DNA of 64,000 bases from Sinomonas sp. P10A9 (GTDB taxonomy: Bacteria > Actinomycetota > Actinomycetes > Actinomycetales > Micrococcaceae). Positions 18,166-34,649 of this stretch are shown piece after piece. A model generated the notes under the pieces. The model was given only the letters and a program-made list of their open reading frames with translations, was not told the origin of the DNA and ran no database searches. The position numbers and the translations under genes are program-made. The stretch is taken from contig NZ_CP163302.1 in NCBI RefSeq assembly GCF_041022165.1, forward strand, positions 806,001-870,000, given 5' to 3'. Position 1 is the stretch's first letter. Every line of letters begins with the position of its first letter.

Positions 18166-20781
18166 TCAGGCGTTGACGACGAGCCCCAGCTCAGCCTTGG
18201 AGGCGAGGCCCTTGTGCCGCGGGATCGCGCGGACGGTGTACCCGAACGCGCCCGAGTGCTCCATCGTGACGGTTCCCGAGAACTTGTACCGCCCGTTGCC
18301 GAGGTTCTCGTGGGGCTCGAGTTCGGCCAGCGCCACAGCGGTGAGCTGGTCCGAGTCGTCGACCTTGCCGTAGGCGAGCTCCACGAGCACGTCTCCGGGG
18401 TTGAGGACGCCGAGGTTCAGGTACGCGCTGACGTCGAGCTTGTCGCCGATCTGCGGCACCTCGGAGAGCCCGCCGGAGTCGATGTGCTCCACGTGCACCT
18501 GCGACCAGTTGCTGCGCACGTGCTTGGTCCAGGCAGCGAGCTCGCGGGTGAGCAGGTAGTCGTCCGCAGTGACCTTACGGCCGGCCTGGGCGGCTGGCGT
18601 GTACAGCTGGCTCACGTAGTCGCCGACCATGCGGTCCGCCGAAACGGCCGGCCCCAGATGCGAGAGGGTGTGCTTGATCATCGAGATCCAGTGGGTGGGC
18701 ACCCCCTCGGGGTTTGCCTTGGACGGGCCCGCTGCGCCAGCTGACTCCGCGCCCGGCCCGGTGCCGGGGGCACCGTAGAACCGCGGCGCGATCTGGGTCT
18801 CGAGGAGCTCGTACAGGGCCGCCGCTTCGATGTCGTCGCGCTCCGCGGGGCTCGCGGTTCCGCTCGCGGTGGGGATGGCCCAGCCGTTGGAGCCGTCGTA
18901 CATCTCGTCCCACCAGCCGTCCAGGACGGACAGGTTGAGGGACCCGTTGATCGCGGCCTTCATGCCGGAGGTTCCGCAGGCCTCGAGCGGGCGCAGGGGG
19001 TTGTTGAGCCACACGTCGCACCCGGGGAAGAGCGTGCGGGCCATCGCGATGTCGTAGTTCGGCAGGAACGCGATGCGGTGGCGCACCTCGGGATCGTCGG
19101 TGAACCTGACGAGGTCCTGGATCATCTTCTTGCCGGCATCGTCCGCGGGGTGGGACTTTCCGGCGATCACGATCTGGATCGGGTTCTCGGGATGCAGCAG
19201 GAGCCGCTTGAGCCGTGCCGGGTCACGCAGCATGAGCGTGAGGCGCTTGTAGGTGGGCACGCGCCGCGCGAACCCGATGGTGAGCACGTCGGGGCTCAGG
19301 ATCGAGTCGGTCCAGGTGAGCTCGGCCTCGCCCGCACCGCGCTTGCGCCACGCCGCGTTGACGCGGCGCCGCACATCCTCGATGAGCCGGCCGCGCAGCA
19401 CACGGCGCGTCTCCCAGATCTTCTCGTCCGTGACGTTGAAGACCACGTCCCAGCGGCCGCCCACGAGGGCGTCGGGGGCAAGGTGCTCTGCCATCGACGT
19501 GACCGTGGGGTCCACCCACGTGGGCACGTGCACGCCGTTCGTGACGGACGTGATCGGCACCTCAGAGTGGTCGAATCCGGGCCACAGTCCAGAGAACATC
19601 GCGCGGGACACCTCGCCGTGGAGCTTCGCTACGCCGTTCGCGCGCTGGGCGAGCCGCAGGCCCATGACCGCCATGTTGAACACCGAGGGATCGCCGCCCT
19701 CATAGCTCTCGCGGCCTAGCTCGAGGACCTTGGCCGTCGGGACGTCGGGAGCGAGTCCGGCGTCGAAGAAGTACTTGATCTGCGCCGCGTCGAACCGGTC
19801 GATGCCCGCGGCCACGGGAGTGTGCGTCGTGAACACCGTGGATGCGCGGCCGGCCACGAGGGCCTCGTCGAACGTGAGGGGCTCCGGCCCGGACATGAGC
19901 TCTTGGATCCGCTCGATGCCGAGGAAACCGGCGTGGCCCTCGTTCGTGTGGAACACCTCGGGGGCCGGGCCGCCGGTGAGCCGCTGGAAGATGCGCAGGG
20001 CCTTGACGCCGCCCATGCCCAGCAGGAGCTCCTGCTGGAGGCGATGATCGCCGCCGCCGCCGTACAGACGGTCGGTGACCGAGCGTGCACCGTCGTCGTT
20101 CGCGGGGATGTTGGAGTCCAGCAGCAGGAGCGGCACGCGCCCCACGTCGGCACGCCAGATGTTGGCGTAGAGCTTGCGTCCGTTCGGCAGCGGGAGGGTC
20201 ACGAGGCATGGAGTGCCGTTCTCCTCCCTGAGGAGGATCAGCGGCAGGGCATCCGGGTCGAGGACCGGGTAGGTCTCCTGCTGCCAGGCGTCCCGCGAGA
20301 GCGACTGCTTGAAGTAGCCCGCCTGGTACAGGAGCCCGACGCCGACGAGCGGCACTCCGAGATCGGAGGCACTCTTGAGGTGGTCGCCGGCAAGGATGCC
20401 CAGGCCGCCGGAGTACTGGGGGAGGACCTCGGTGATGCCGTACTCGGGGGAGAAGTAGGCGATGCGCCGGGGCACCTCGTCGCCGAGTCCCTGGTACCAG
20501 CGGGGCTCCTCGAGGTAGCGGCGCAGGTCCTCCTCGGCCGCCCGGACCCGGTCGACGACGTCGGAGTCGAGCGCGAGCTGCTGCAGCTGCTCGCGCGTGA
20601 CGAGCCCCAGGAACCCCGCCGGGTCGTGGCGGCTCTCCTCCCAGAGTGCGGGATTGAGGCTCTCGAACAGCTCGCGGGTGGGCTGGTGCCAAGACCAGCG
20701 CAGGTTCGTGGCGAGCGTGTCGAGCGCGGCAATCGGCTCGGGGAGCACGGTACGGACGGTGAATCTACGGATGGCCTTCAC
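18166..20781 (-). CDS. glgP: Alpha-glucan (glycogen/maltodextrin) phosphorylase
   Basis: An 871-residue GT35 enzyme of the actinobacterial/archaeal type that releases glucose-1-phosphate from glucan ends using phosphate and pyridoxal phosphate. Recognisable segments are LRWSWHQPTRELF, YFSPEYGI, GLGILAGDHLKSASDLGVPLVGVGLLY, FHTNEGHAGFL and EACGTSGMKAAINGSLNLSVLDGWWDE, the last holding the PLP-binding lysine. The GTG at 20781 is chosen because TAGTGT lies 7 bases upstream; frames reaching further back have no homologous sequence. It is divergent from glgE, with 202 bp between the two starts. Confidence 0.94.
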   Translation of the reverse strand: MKAIRRFTVRTVLPEPIAALDTLATNLRWSWHQPTRELFESLNPALWEESRHDPAGFLGLVTREQLQQLALDSDVVDRVRAAEEDLRRYLEEPRWYQGLGDEVPRRIAYFSPEYGITEVLPQYSGGLGILAGDHLKSASDLGVPLVGVGLLYQAGYFKQSLSRDAWQQETYPVLDPDALPLILLREENGTPCLVTLPLPNGRKLYANIWRADVGRVPLLLLDSNIPANDDGARSVTDRLYGGGGDHRLQQELLLGMGGVKALRIFQRLTGGPAPEVFHTNEGHAGFLGIERIQELMSGPEPLTFDEALVAGRASTVFTTHTPVAAGIDRFDAAQIKYFFDAGLAPDVPTAKVLELGRESYEGGDPSVFNMAVMGLRLAQRANGVAKLHGEVSRAMFSGLWPGFDHSEVPITSVTNGVHVPTWVDPTVTSMAEHLAPDALVGGRWDVVFNVTDEKIWETRRVLRGRLIEDVRRRVNAAWRKRGAGEAELTWTDSILSPDVLTIGFARRVPTYKRLTLMLRDPARLKRLLLHPENPIQIVIAGKSHPADDAGKKMIQDLVRFTDDPEVRHRIAFLPNYDIAMARTLFPGCDVWLNNPLRPLEACGTSGMKAAINGSLNLSVLDGWWDEMYDGSNGWAIPTASGTASPAERDDIEAAALYELLETQIAPRFYGAPGTGPGAESAGAAGPSKANPEGVPTHWISMIKHTLSHLGPAVSADRMVGDYVSQLYTPAAQAGRKVTADDYLLTRELAAWTKHVRSNWSQVHVEHIDSGGLSEVPQIGDKLDVSAYLNLGVLNPGDVLVELAYGKVDDSDQLTAVALAELEPHENLGNGRYKFSGTVTMEHSGAFGYTVRAIPRHKGLASKAELGLVVNA

Positions 20782-20788
20782 GTGCGCC

Positions 20789-20794
20789 ACACTA
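20789..20794 (-). promoter_or_regulatory. -10 element TAGTGT for glgP, leaderless type
   Basis: On the minus strand TAGTGT is followed by 7 bases and then the GTG at 20781. This supports that start over the in-frame codons further upstream. Confidence 0.55.
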
Positions 20795-20983
20795 GCCGAG
20801 CAGCGCGCGCCGATGAAGAGGGTCACGTTACAGGGCGGTGAACTGCGCCCAACACGCCGGTTGACGGGCGCGGAGGCCGCGTCATGCCCTTCGCAATCGG
20901 ATGCGCGGCGGGCTATCGTGGCGCAGGGACGGGTCCTCGACAAGAGGAAACCGGCCAACGTTCGCACTGCGAAAGGACGACCT

Positions 20984-23011
20984 GTGCCCGCACTCGAGCC
21001 GAGCATCCCCGCCAAGCTGCGTTTCGGACGCTTTCCCATCACGGACGTCTCGCCCGTGATCGAGGGCGGTGCATTCCCCGCCAAGGCAGTAGCCGGCGAG
21101 GGTATCGTCGTCGGCGCCACAGCGTTCCGGGAGGGCCACGACCAGCTGGGCGTGAGCGCCGTCCTCTACTCCGCGAAGGGCAAGGAGAAGCAGCGCGTGC
21201 GGCTCTCTCCGTTCGGCCAGGGGCTGGACCGCTGGCAGGGCATCCTGACCCCCACCAAGGCGGGGGAGTGGACGTTCACGATTGAGGCCTGGCACGACCG
21301 CTACGGCACGTGGCACCACAACGCCGAGATCAAGGTCGCGGCAGGCATCGACGTCGAGCTCATGCTCGCGGAGGGCGCCGCGCTGCTCGCGGAGGCCGCG
21401 GACGACGACGAGCGCACCGAGGCTGACCGCGGAACCTTCCGCGCGGCGTCATACGCCCTCGCGGACGGCTCCCGCAGTTCCGTTGAACGACTTGGAGCGG
21501 GGGAGAGCGCCGAGGTGCTCGCCGCCGTCGGACGCCTTCCGATCCGCGAGCTCGTCTCGGCCAGCGAGCACTATCCGATCCTCGTCGAGCGCGAGCGCGC
21601 CGGTCGCGGCGCGTGGTACGAGTTCTTCCCCCGCTCCGAGGGTGCGGTCCGCAACCCGGAGACCGGCGAATGGACCTCCGGAACCCTCCGCACCGCTGCG
21701 GATCGCCTCCCGGGCGTTGCGGCGATGGGCTTCGACGTCATCTACCTGCCCCCGATCCACCCGATCGGCCGCGCGTTCCGCAAGGGCCCCAACAACACGC
21801 TGACCGCGGGTCCGGGCGACCCGGGTTCGCCGTGGGCGATCGGCGCCGCGGAGGGCGGGCACGACTCGATCCATCCCGATCTCGGGACATTCGAGGACTT
21901 TGACGCCTTCGTGGCCCGGGCCGAGCAGCTCGGCCTCGAGGTCGCACTCGACCTTGCACTCCAGGCCTCCCCGGACCACCCGTGGGTCACCTCCAACCCC
22001 GAATGGTTCACGACCCGGGTCGACGGCACGATCGCGTACGCCGAGAACCCGCCCAAGAAGTACCAGGACATCTATCCGCTCAATTTCGACAACGATCCCG
22101 AGGGCCTGTCGAAGGAGATCCTGCGGATCGTGCACTTGTGGATCGACCACGGTGTGAAGATCTTCCGCGTCGACAACCCGCACACGAAGCCCGTGTGGTT
22201 CTGGGAGTGGCTCATCGGCAAGGTCGCCAAGAAGGATCCGGACGTCGTGTTCCTCGCCGAGGCGTTCACCCGCCCGGCCATGATGAAGGCCCTCGGCCGC
22301 GCTGGGTTCCAGCAGTCGTACAGCTACTTCACGTGGCGTAACACCCGGGCCGAGCTCGAGGAGTTCTTCACGATGATCTCCAAGGAGTGGGCCCCGTTCT
22401 ACCGGCCCAACCTGTTTGTGAACACCCCGGACATCCTCACCGAGTTCCTCCAGTTCGGCGGGAAGCCGGGGTTCAAGGTGCGGGCCGCGCTCGCGGCGAC
22501 CGCAAGCCCGCTGTGGGGCGTCTACGCCGGCTTCGAGCTGTTCGAGCACGTGGCGCGGCCGGGTGCAGAGGAGTACATCGACAACGAGAAGTACGAGTAC
22601 AAGCAGCGCGACTGGGCGGGAGAGGAGGCGGCCGGGCTGTCGCTCGCCCCCTACATCACCCGCTTGAACGAGATCCGCCGCGCCCACCCGGCGCTCGCGG
22701 ACCTCCAGAACCTCACGCTGCACTCGAGCACTGACGACTCCACGGTCGTTTTCTCGAAGCACAAGGAGCTCCCCGACGGCACTAAGGACACCGTCATCGT
22801 CGTCGCGAACGTCGATCCGCATTCGACGCGCGAGAGCACGGTGACCCTCGATCTCGCCGCGCTGCACCTTGACGGGGCGGCGCACGACGGCGGGGCCTCC
22901 TTCCGCGTCGACGATCTGGTGTCGGGCCAGTCGTGGCAATGGGGTGAGCACAACTACGTGCGGCTCGACGCGCAGGTGGAGCCTGCGCACATTCTCCACT
23001 TGCGTCGCTAG
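20984..23011 (+). CDS. glgE: Alpha-1,4-glucan:maltose-1-phosphate maltosyltransferase
   Basis: A 675-residue GH13_3 enzyme that extends alpha-1,4-glucans with maltosyl units from maltose-1-phosphate. It is the core of the GlgE glycogen pathway found in mycobacteria and Streptomyces. An N-terminal beta domain precedes the barrel. Catalytic residues by position are Asp397 in FRVDNPHTKP, Glu426 in FLAEAFTRP and Asp483 in NTPDILTEF. KYQDIYPLNFD and WFTTRVDGTIAYAENPPKK are diagnostic segments. The GTG has AAAGGAC 5 bases upstream. TTCGCA and TATCGT at 17-bp spacing (20891-20919) are a promoter candidate. Confidence 0.95.
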   Translation: MPALEPSIPAKLRFGRFPITDVSPVIEGGAFPAKAVAGEGIVVGATAFREGHDQLGVSAVLYSAKGKEKQRVRLSPFGQGLDRWQGILTPTKAGEWTFTIEAWHDRYGTWHHNAEIKVAAGIDVELMLAEGAALLAEAADDDERTEADRGTFRAASYALADGSRSSVERLGAGESAEVLAAVGRLPIRELVSASEHYPILVERERAGRGAWYEFFPRSEGAVRNPETGEWTSGTLRTAADRLPGVAAMGFDVIYLPPIHPIGRAFRKGPNNTLTAGPGDPGSPWAIGAAEGGHDSIHPDLGTFEDFDAFVARAEQLGLEVALDLALQASPDHPWVTSNPEWFTTRVDGTIAYAENPPKKYQDIYPLNFDNDPEGLSKEILRIVHLWIDHGVKIFRVDNPHTKPVWFWEWLIGKVAKKDPDVVFLAEAFTRPAMMKALGRAGFQQSYSYFTWRNTRAELEEFFTMISKEWAPFYRPNLFVNTPDILTEFLQFGGKPGFKVRAALAATASPLWGVYAGFELFEHVARPGAEEYIDNEKYEYKQRDWAGEEAAGLSLAPYITRLNEIRRAHPALADLQNLTLHSSTDDSTVVFSKHKELPDGTKDTVIVVANVDPHSTRESTVTLDLAALHLDGAAHDGGASFRVDDLVSGQSWQWGEHNYVRLDAQVEPAHILHLRR

Positions 23012-23086
23012 CCGGTAGGTGGGCGCCACGCTAACGTGGCGTAGACGTGAACCAGCGCGACCGCCGCGAAGGAGACCCCCGAACCA

Positions 23087-24883
23087 ATGAACATCGGCCA
23101 GCAGCCACAGCCGAACTTCAACGTCAATGCCCCTGGCCTCAAGCATGATCCCTCCTGGTATCGGAAGGCGGTCTTCTACGAGGTGCTCGTCCGGGCGTTC
23201 AACGATGCGAATGGGGACGGCTCGGGGGACCTCCAGGGGCTCATCGACAGGCTTGACTACCTGCAGTGGCTGGGCGTCGACTGCCTCTGGCTCCCGCCGT
23301 TCTTCGAGTCGCCCCTGCGCGATGGCGGCTACGACGTCTCGGACTACGAGTCGGTGCTGCCCGAGTTCGGATCGATCAGCGACTTCCAGCGGCTCGTGGC
23401 CGAGGCGCACGCCCGCGGTGTGCGGATCATCATCGACCTCCCGCTCAACCACACCTCCGACCAGCACCGCTGGTTCCAGGAGTCCCGCCGCGACCCCGAC
23501 GGCCCCTACGGCGACTTCTACATGTGGAGCGACACGGACGAGAAGTACCAGGATGCCCGCATCATCTTCATCGACACCGAGGATTCCAACTGGACCTTCG
23601 ATCCGATCCGGCGGCAGTTCTTCTGGCACCGCTTCTTCAGCCACCAGCCTGATCTGAACTACGAGAACCCCAAGGTCCAGCAGGCAATCTTCGACGTGGT
23701 GCAGTTCTGGCTCGACCAGGGCGTGGACGGCATCCGCGCGGACGCGATCCCGTACCTCTACGCGGAGGACGGCACCAACTGCGAGAACCTCCCCGCGACG
23801 CACGTCTTCCTGGCGAAGCTGCGCGAGTTCATGGACCAGAAGTACCCGGGCCGCATCGTGATTGCCGAGGCCAACCAGCCCCCGCACGAGGTGGTCGAGT
23901 ACTTCGGCACCGCGGAGGCGCCGGAGTGCCACATGGCGTTCCACTTTCCGATCATGCCGCGCCTCTACTACGCGCTGCGGGATCAGAAGGCCCAGCCGAT
24001 CATCGACACGATGGTCGATACCCCGGCCATCCCCGGCGGAGCCCAGTGGGGCACGTTCCTGCGCAACCATGACGAGCTGACCCTCGAGATGGTCACGGTC
24101 GAGGAGCGCGAGGCCATGCTCGGCTGGTACGCATCGGATCCCCGCATGCGCGCGAACGTCGGCATCCGCCGCCGGCTCGCGCCGCTCCTGGACAACTCCC
24201 GCTCGGAGATCGAGCTCATCAACGCACTGCTCCTGTCCCTGCCAGGCAGCCCCTTCCTCTACTACGGGGACGAGATCGGCATGGGGGACAACATCTGGCT
24301 CGAGGACCGGGACGCCGTGCGCACGCCGATGCAGTGGAATCCGGATCGGAACGCGGGCTTCTCGACGGCCGATCCCGGCAAGCTGTACCTGCCCACGATC
24401 CAGTCCCTCGTGTTCAACTACGCGATGGCCAACGTCGAGGCGGAGATGGCGCATTCCGGGAGCCTCCTGCGTTGGATGCGGAACATCCTCGGCGTACGGC
24501 GCGCGCACCCGGTGTTCGGGCTCGGCGGGTACCGGAACGTTCCCGCGGACAGCGAACGGGTGCTCGCCTACCTTCGCGAGATGCCCGACGACGCCCTCCG
24601 CAGTGAGTCTGGCGAGGCCATCCTGTGTGTGTTCAACCTCGCCGGACACCCGATCGCGACGGCATTGGACATGCCGGAGTTCGCAGGCCGGGGCATGCGC
24701 GACGTCTTCGGCGGCGAACCGTTCTCCCAGGTCGGCCAAGACGGGCGGTTCCACGTGACACTCGGGGCCCACGGGTACTTCTGGCTGCGGATCCGCAACG
24801 CCGCATCGGTGCCGACCAGCCCGGTGACCACTGCCATGCCGCTGATCGTCCCCGAACAGGTCACAGGGGAGCTGGTCGAATGA
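23087..24883 (+). CDS. treS: Trehalose synthase / maltose alpha-D-glucosyltransferase
   Basis: A 598-residue GH13_16 enzyme that interconverts trehalose and maltose by an intramolecular glucosyl shift and feeds maltose to maltokinase in the GlgE pathway. [22 protein letters not shown] opens the barrel. The catalytic residues are Asp219 in [11 protein letters not shown], Glu261 in IVIAEANQ and Asp329 in [23 protein letters not shown] is typical of TreS. GAAGGAG lies 12 bases before the ATG, rather far. A small hairpin (23024-23041) precedes the gene. The stop overlaps the next start by 4 bases, so synthase and kinase are coupled. Confidence 0.95.
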   Translation: MNIGQQPQPNFNVNAPGLKHDPSWYRKAVFYEVLVRAFNDANGDGSGDLQGLIDRLDYLQWLGVDCLWLPPFFESPLRDGGYDVSDYESVLPEFGSISDFQRLVAEAHARGVRIIIDLPLNHTSDQHRWFQESRRDPDGPYGDFYMWSDTDEKYQDARIIFIDTEDSNWTFDPIRRQFFWHRFFSHQPDLNYENPKVQQAIFDVVQFWLDQGVDGIRADAIPYLYAEDGTNCENLPATHVFLAKLREFMDQKYPGRIVIAEANQPPHEVVEYFGTAEAPECHMAFHFPIMPRLYYALRDQKAQPIIDTMVDTPAIPGGAQWGTFLRNHDELTLEMVTVEEREAMLGWYASDPRMRANVGIRRRLAPLLDNSRSEIELINALLLSLPGSPFLYYGDEIGMGDNIWLEDRDAVRTPMQWNPDRNAGFSTADPGKLYLPTIQSLVFNYAMANVEAEMAHSGSLLRWMRNILGVRRAHPVFGLGGYRNVPADSERVLAYLREMPDDALRSESGEAILCVFNLAGHPIATALDMPEFAGRGMRDVFGGEPFSQVGQDGRFHVTLGAHGYFWLRIRNAASVPTSPVTTAMPLIVPEQVTGELVE

Positions 24884-27800
24884 CGGACCACGCCGCCCTT
24901 CACCCCACGCTCCACGCACTGCTCGAGGAATGGCTCCCCGCGCAGCGCTGGTTCCCTGCCAAGGGCCGTGAGGTCGAGTTCGCCCCGGCGGGTAGGCTCG
25001 TCCTCCCCACCCCGCAGGGCGCACCTCGCCTCGAGCTGCTCTCCGTGCGGGTACGGGCGGGTCGGCTCGGGGCCGTCCTCAATGTTCCCCTGGCCCTGCG
25101 CCCTGACCCAGTCGCCGGCGGGGACGCGGCCCTCGTGGGCCGTGCCCGCGACCTTGACGGCGTCCCCGTCTGGGCGTATGACGCCGTGCACGAGCCCGCG
25201 TTCGCCGCGGCCCTGGTCGGCCTCATGGCCTCCGGTACCCGCATTGGCGGAGACGGGACGGCAGCCATCGGTACCGCGAGTGGCGAGGGTTCCCTCCCCT
25301 CGGGCGATCTCACCGCAGCGCTCCTGCGGGGCGAACAGTCGAACTCCTCCATCATCGTCCGTTCGGCGTCTGGCAACGCGATGGTCAAGGTCTTCCGGCA
25401 GCTTGCAGAGGGCCTCAATCCTGAAGTCGAGCTCGGGGCGGCCTTGGCCCATGCGCACGCCGCCGACGCCGCGACCGCGCTGGGCTGGATCGATGTCGAG
25501 TGGCGCGCGACGTCGGGTGAGAGCGTTCGCGGCCAACTCGCCGTCGCCCATGAATTCCTCGAGGGCGGCACGGACATGTGGCGGGTCGCGCTCGACGCGG
25601 CGGCCCAGGGCCGAGACCTGTCCGAGGAGGCCCGGGGTCTGGGCGCGGCGACGGCGCGTATCCACGCTGCGCTCGCGGCCACTCTCGGGACGCAGACGCT
25701 CGACGGCGACGCCGTGGACGCCTTCGTGGGGCGCCTTTCCGACCGACTGCGGGCGGCCTGGGAAGAGGTGCGCACGAGCGTAGGGGTTCCGGATGCCGCT
25801 CTTGAATCCCTCTTGACCACGCTTGCGGAGCACCGTGCGGGGCTCGTGGTGCAGCGGATCCACGGTGACTTCCACTTGGGTCAGGTCCTGCACTTCCCCG
25901 ACAGCGAGCGGCAGTTCGCGATTCTCGACTTCGAGGGCGAGCCGCTGCGCCCAGTCGCGGAGCGGAGCCAGCCGGACGTCGTCCTCCGCGACGTGATCGG
26001 CATGCTGCGGTCCTTCGACTACGCGGCTGGCGCGGCCCTTCGGACGGACCCGGCGGCCCGAGTGCCCGAAGGATGGGCCGAGGCCGTCGGCGAGGCGTAC
26101 TGGGACGGATACGAATCCGTCGCCGGCGGAGAGAAGCCGTTCGGCACCGCGCTGTTCGCTGCGCTGTGGCTCGACAAGGCGTTGTACGAGGTTTCCTATG
26201 AGGAGCGGAACCGGCCAGCGTGGGCCGAAATCCCCCTCCGCGCGGCGCGCACCGCGCTCGAGGCCTGGCTCCCCGGGAGAGGCCAGATTCCAGCACGGAA
26301 GAGCTTCGACGGCGTCCTGAGGGCGCCCGAAGGGCTGGCAATCGGTTCGGCGGAGACGCCGTCCGGAGAGGAGACGGACGTGGCAGACGGAGAGTACGCG
26401 GCGAGCGCGGAACAGCGCGGAGCCGGACAGGGTGCCGCGGAGCATGATGGCGCGGTCCGTCCGGGCATGCCTTCAACGGCGGCGGAGCAGGCTGCAGGCG
26501 TTATGCAGGCGCCCTCGCACACGGTCGCGGGTGCGGGCGAGCATGCCCCGATCGCTGTGGACCCCGATGTCCTGGCCCGGGTCGGGGCGGGCGCGTCCCA
26601 CGCCCCGCATGCGGTCCTCGGCGCGCATCTCGACGGCGAGGGGACGGTGACAATCCGTGCACTCAAGCACCTCGCGACAAGCGTCACCGCGGTGACCCCC
26701 GCCGGGCGCGTCCCGCTCACCCACGAGGCCCACGGGGTGTGGGTGGGCACGGCGCCCGAGGCTGGTCCGGGCCACGTTCCGGACTACCGCCTTGAGGTCG
26801 AGTACGGCGAAGGCCACGTCGTGACGGTCGATGATCCGTACCGCTACATGCCCAGCATCGGCGAGCTCGACCTGCACCTGATCGGGGAAGGCCGCCACGA
26901 GGAGCTGTGGCGCGCCCTGGGCGCCCATGTCGAACGCCACCATTCGGTCCTCGGCGCCGTGGAGGGTACGTCCTTCAAGGTCTGGGCGCCGAACGCCCAG
27001 GCGGTGCAGGTCAAGGGGGACTTCAATGGATGGGATGGCCGCGAGCATGCCATGCGCAGCCTCGGCTCCTCCGGGGTCTGGGAAGTCTTCATCCCCGGCG
27101 TAGTAGCAGGCATGTCCTACAAGTTCGGCATCCTCACTCGGTACGGCCACTGGGTGGAGCGCGCAGACCCCATGGCCTTCGGCACCGAGGTCCCGCCCCA
27201 CACGGCGTCGCGCGTCGTTGAGTCCCGGTATGCGTTCAAGGACGAGGAGTGGATGAAGGCCCGTGCCGCGGGCGATCCACACAACTCGCCGATGAGCGTG
27301 TACGAGGTTCACGTCGGCTCGTGGCGCCTCGGCCTCGGCTACAGGGAGCTCGCTGACCAGCTTGTCGAGTACGTGACCGAGATGGGCTTCACGCACGTCG
27401 AGTTCATGCCCGTTGCCGAGCACCCGTTCGGCGGGTCATGGGGCTACCAGGTCACCTCCTATTACGCGCCGAGCTCGCGCTTCGGCCACCCGGACGATTT
27501 CCGCTACCTGGTCGACAGGCTCCACCAGGCGGGGATCGGCGTCATCGTGGACTGGGTGCCGGCGCACTTCCCCAAGGACGAATGGGCGCTGGCACGCTTC
27601 GACGGTGAGCCGCTGTACGAGCACGCGGATCCGCAGCAGGGTGAGCACCCCGACTGGGGAACGCTCATCTTCAACTTCGGCCGCACCGAGGTCCGCAACT
27701 TCCTCGTGGCCAATGCTCAGTACTGGCTCGAGGAGTTCCACATTGATGGGCTCCGGGTCGACGCCGTTGCGTCGATGCTGTACCTCGACTATTCACGCGA

Positions 27801-28737
27801 AGAGGGGCAGTGGCGGCCCAACCAGTATGGCGGCCGCGAGAACCTTGAGGCGATCTCGTTCCTCCAGGAGACCAACGCGACGGCCTACAAGCGCAATCCC
27901 GGCATCGTCATGATCGCCGAGGAGTCCACGGCCTTCCCCGGCGTCACGAAGCCGACCTCGCTCAACGGATTGGGGTTCGGGCTCAAGTGGAACATGGGCT
28001 GGATGAACGATTCCCTCCAGTACATGGAAGAGAACCCGGTCAACCGCAAGTGGCACCACAACAAGATGACGTTCTCGATTGTCTACGCGTTCAGCGAGAA
28101 CTTCCTCCTGCCGATCAGCCACGACGAGGTTGTGCACGGCAAGGGCTCGATGCTGCGCAAGATGCCCGGCGACCGGTGGCAGCAGCTGGCCAACCTCAGG
28201 GCCTTCTACGCGTTCCAGTGGGCCCACCCGGGCAAGCAGCTGATGTTCATGGGCTGCGAGTTCGGGCAGGAGGGCGAGTGGAACCAGGAGCACGGCCTCG
28301 AGTGGTGGATGGCGGATCTGGCGCCCCACAAGGGCCTGCAGAAGCTCATCGCCCAGCTCAACGCCGTCTACCGGGCCACGCCTGCGCTGTACGAGAAGGA
28401 CAACGACCCGTCCGGGTACGAGTGGATCCGGGGCGACGACGCCGACCACAACGTGCTCTCCTTCATCCGCTGGTCGGACGACGGCACTCCTCTCGTGTGC
28501 ATCGCGAACTTCGCCGGCAATCCGCAGATCGACTACACCATCGGGCTGCCACAAGCGGGTCGCTGGCGTGAAGTCGTCAATACGGACGACGCCGAGTATG
28601 GCGGTTCGGGCGTGACCAACGGAGGCCTCGTGGCTGCGGAGGGGAGGGAATGGGATGGCAAGCCGGCCACCGCAGTGCTGACCCTTCCGCCGCTCGGGGT
28701 CGTCTACCTCGTCCCCGAGGCTCCCCAGACCCTGTGA
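24880..28737 (+). CDS. glgB: Maltokinase-branching enzyme fusion (Mak-GlgB)
   Basis: A 1285-residue protein joining two complete enzymes. Residues 1 to about 480 are maltokinase, which phosphorylates maltose with [11 protein letters not shown] (328-335) is the kinase catalytic loop and DFEGEP (350-355) binds metal. A linker of about 75 residues rich in Ala, Gly and Glu follows. Residues 555-1285 are a full-length 1,4-alpha-glucan branching enzyme with CBM48-type domains ([11 protein letters not shown] at 696) and a GH13_9 barrel whose catalytic residues are Asp961 (GLRVDAVAS), Glu1014 (IAEEST) and Asp1082 (ISHDEVVHG). It overlaps treS by 4 bases. Confidence 0.92.
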   Translation: MTDHAALHPTLHALLEEWLPAQRWFPAKGREVEFAPAGRLVLPTPQGAPRLELLSVRVRAGRLGAVLNVPLALRPDPVAGGDAALVGRARDLDGVPVWAYDAVHEPAFAAALVGLMASGTRIGGDGTAAIGTASGEGSLPSGDLTAALLRGEQSNSSIIVRSASGNAMVKVFRQLAEGLNPEVELGAALAHAHAADAATALGWIDVEWRATSGESVRGQLAVAHEFLEGGTDMWRVALDAAAQGRDLSEEARGLGAATARIHAALAATLGTQTLDGDAVDAFVGRLSDRLRAAWEEVRTSVGVPDAALESLLTTLAEHRAGLVVQRIHGDFHLGQVLHFPDSERQFAILDFEGEPLRPVAERSQPDVVLRDVIGMLRSFDYAAGAALRTDPAARVPEGWAEAVGEAYWDGYESVAGGEKPFGTALFAALWLDKALYEVSYEERNRPAWAEIPLRAARTALEAWLPGRGQIPARKSFDGVLRAPEGLAIGSAETPSGEETDVADGEYAASAEQRGAGQGAAEHDGAVRPGMPSTAAEQAAGVMQAPSHTVAGAGEHAPIAVDPDVLARVGAGASHAPHAVLGAHLDGEGTVTIRALKHLATSVTAVTPAGRVPLTHEAHGVWVGTAPEAGPGHVPDYRLEVEYGEGHVVTVDDPYRYMPSIGELDLHLIGEGRHEELWRALGAHVERHHSVLGAVEGTSFKVWAPNAQAVQVKGDFNGWDGREHAMRSLGSSGVWEVFIPGVVAGMSYKFGILTRYGHWVERADPMAFGTEVPPHTASRVVESRYAFKDEEWMKARAAGDPHNSPMSVYEVHVGSWRLGLGYRELADQLVEYVTEMGFTHVEFMPVAEHPFGGSWGYQVTSYYAPSSRFGHPDDFRYLVDRLHQAGIGVIVDWVPAHFPKDEWALARFDGEPLYEHADPQQGEHPDWGTLIFNFGRTEVRNFLVANAQYWLEEFHIDGLRVDAVASMLYLDYSREEGQWRPNQYGGRENLEAISFLQETNATAYKRNPGIVMIAEESTAFPGVTKPTSLNGLGFGLKWNMGWMNDSLQYMEENPVNRKWHHNKMTFSIVYAFSENFLLPISHDEVVHGKGSMLRKMPGDRWQQLANLRAFYAFQWAHPGKQLMFMGCEFGQEGEWNQEHGLEWWMADLAPHKGLQKLIAQLNAVYRATPALYEKDNDPSGYEWIRGDDADHNVLSFIRWSDDGTPLVCIANFAGNPQIDYTIGLPQAGRWREVVNTDDAEYGGSGVTNGGLVAAEGREWDGKPATAVLTLPPLGVVYLVPEAPQTL

Positions 28738-28777
28738 CCTGAGTCTGGTCGCCGAGGCGCGGTAGTGCGCCGAGCCT

Positions 28778-28811
28778 GAGAGGCCCGGATCCTGCGGGAT
28801 CCGGGCCTCTC
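28778..28811 (+). terminator. Hairpin terminator after the Mak-GlgB gene
   Basis: A perfect 15-bp stem (28778-28792 with 28797-28811) with loop TGCG closes the treS operon ahead of the rRNA promoters. Confidence 0.85.
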
Positions 28812-28887
28812 GCTGTCCCCAGTTGACTCCGTTCATCCGGTCACGCGGGTCCAGGTGAGCCCGGGGGTAGGTTGGCATTGGGTCCGG

Positions 28888-28917
28888 TTGGCGCAGGGGT
28901 CACGACGGTGGTATAGT
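28888..28917 (+). promoter_or_regulatory. rRNA operon promoter candidate P1
   Basis: TTGGCG at 28888-28893 and TATAGT at 28912-28917 are separated by 18 bases, upstream of the rRNA leader. CarD in this window is a factor known to act on such promoters in relatives. Confidence 0.6.
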
Positions 28918-29006
28918 TTTATCCCGCGCCACAGACGGGGAATCACCCCGGCGTGGCAGCAAGCTTCCGCCAGATCCACCGACGAAGATACGGCCCGATG
29001 GCCGGT

Positions 29007-29035
29007 TTGACTCGGAGGATTGGAGCGGGTAGGTT
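29007..29035 (+). promoter_or_regulatory. rRNA operon promoter candidate P2
   Basis: TTGACT at 29007-29012 and TAGGTT at 29030-29035 are separated by 17 bases, close to the vegetative sigma consensus. It is nearer to the 16S gene than P1, so tandem promoters are likely. Confidence 0.65.
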
Positions 29036-29094
29036 TGAGAAGTTGCTTCGGGACGGGCTGGTTGGCTTTGGCTGGCTGGTTTACCGTGGGGGCC

Positions 29095-29119
29095 TGTTGT
29101 TTGAGAACTCAATAGTGTG
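29095..29119 (+). promoter_or_regulatory. Conserved rRNA leader element
   Basis: The segment containing TTGAGAACTCAATAGTG matches the leader element found upstream of 16S in mycobacteria and relatives, associated with processing and antitermination. A close copy occurs before 23S at 31207-31230. The rest of 29120-29261 is AT-richer leader with no gene. Confidence 0.7.
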
Positions 29120-29261
29120 CCAAGTTTTGTTGATGCCGTTTTTTTGGTGTCTTTTGCCCGGTGCTGTGCCGCCCCTGTGGTGTGGTGCCGGGTGTTGATG
29201 CCGGATCATTTTCTGTCGGCCTGGCTGCCTTATTTTCCTGGGGTGCCGGGTCGGCGTGTTT

Positions 29262-34454
<5,193 letters not shown>

Positions 34455-34649
34455 ACCACCACACCCACCACCCCCAAAAGGGCGGCCCGGGTGCGGGAAC
34501 GAAACCATGCTACGCGTCCACCATACGGTCCCCAGACAACAAACCCCAGGGAACCAGCCACAGCAGAACACCACAACCGAACAACGACTCACGGAACACC
34601 GTGACCACACACTTCCCCACCCCCACACCCGGGGGCGCGCGGAGCAAGG

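Noticed and set aside
21449..25024. A 1191-residue open frame on the minus strand opposite glgE and treS
   Set aside because: It is the antisense shadow of two clear GH13 genes in GC-rich DNA; its translation is Arg/Val/Leu/Gly-rich without any domain.
34455..34649. Possible tRNA gene in the 23S-5S spacer
   Set aside because: No cloverleaf or T-loop consensus is present; the sequence is an ordinary rRNA spacer.
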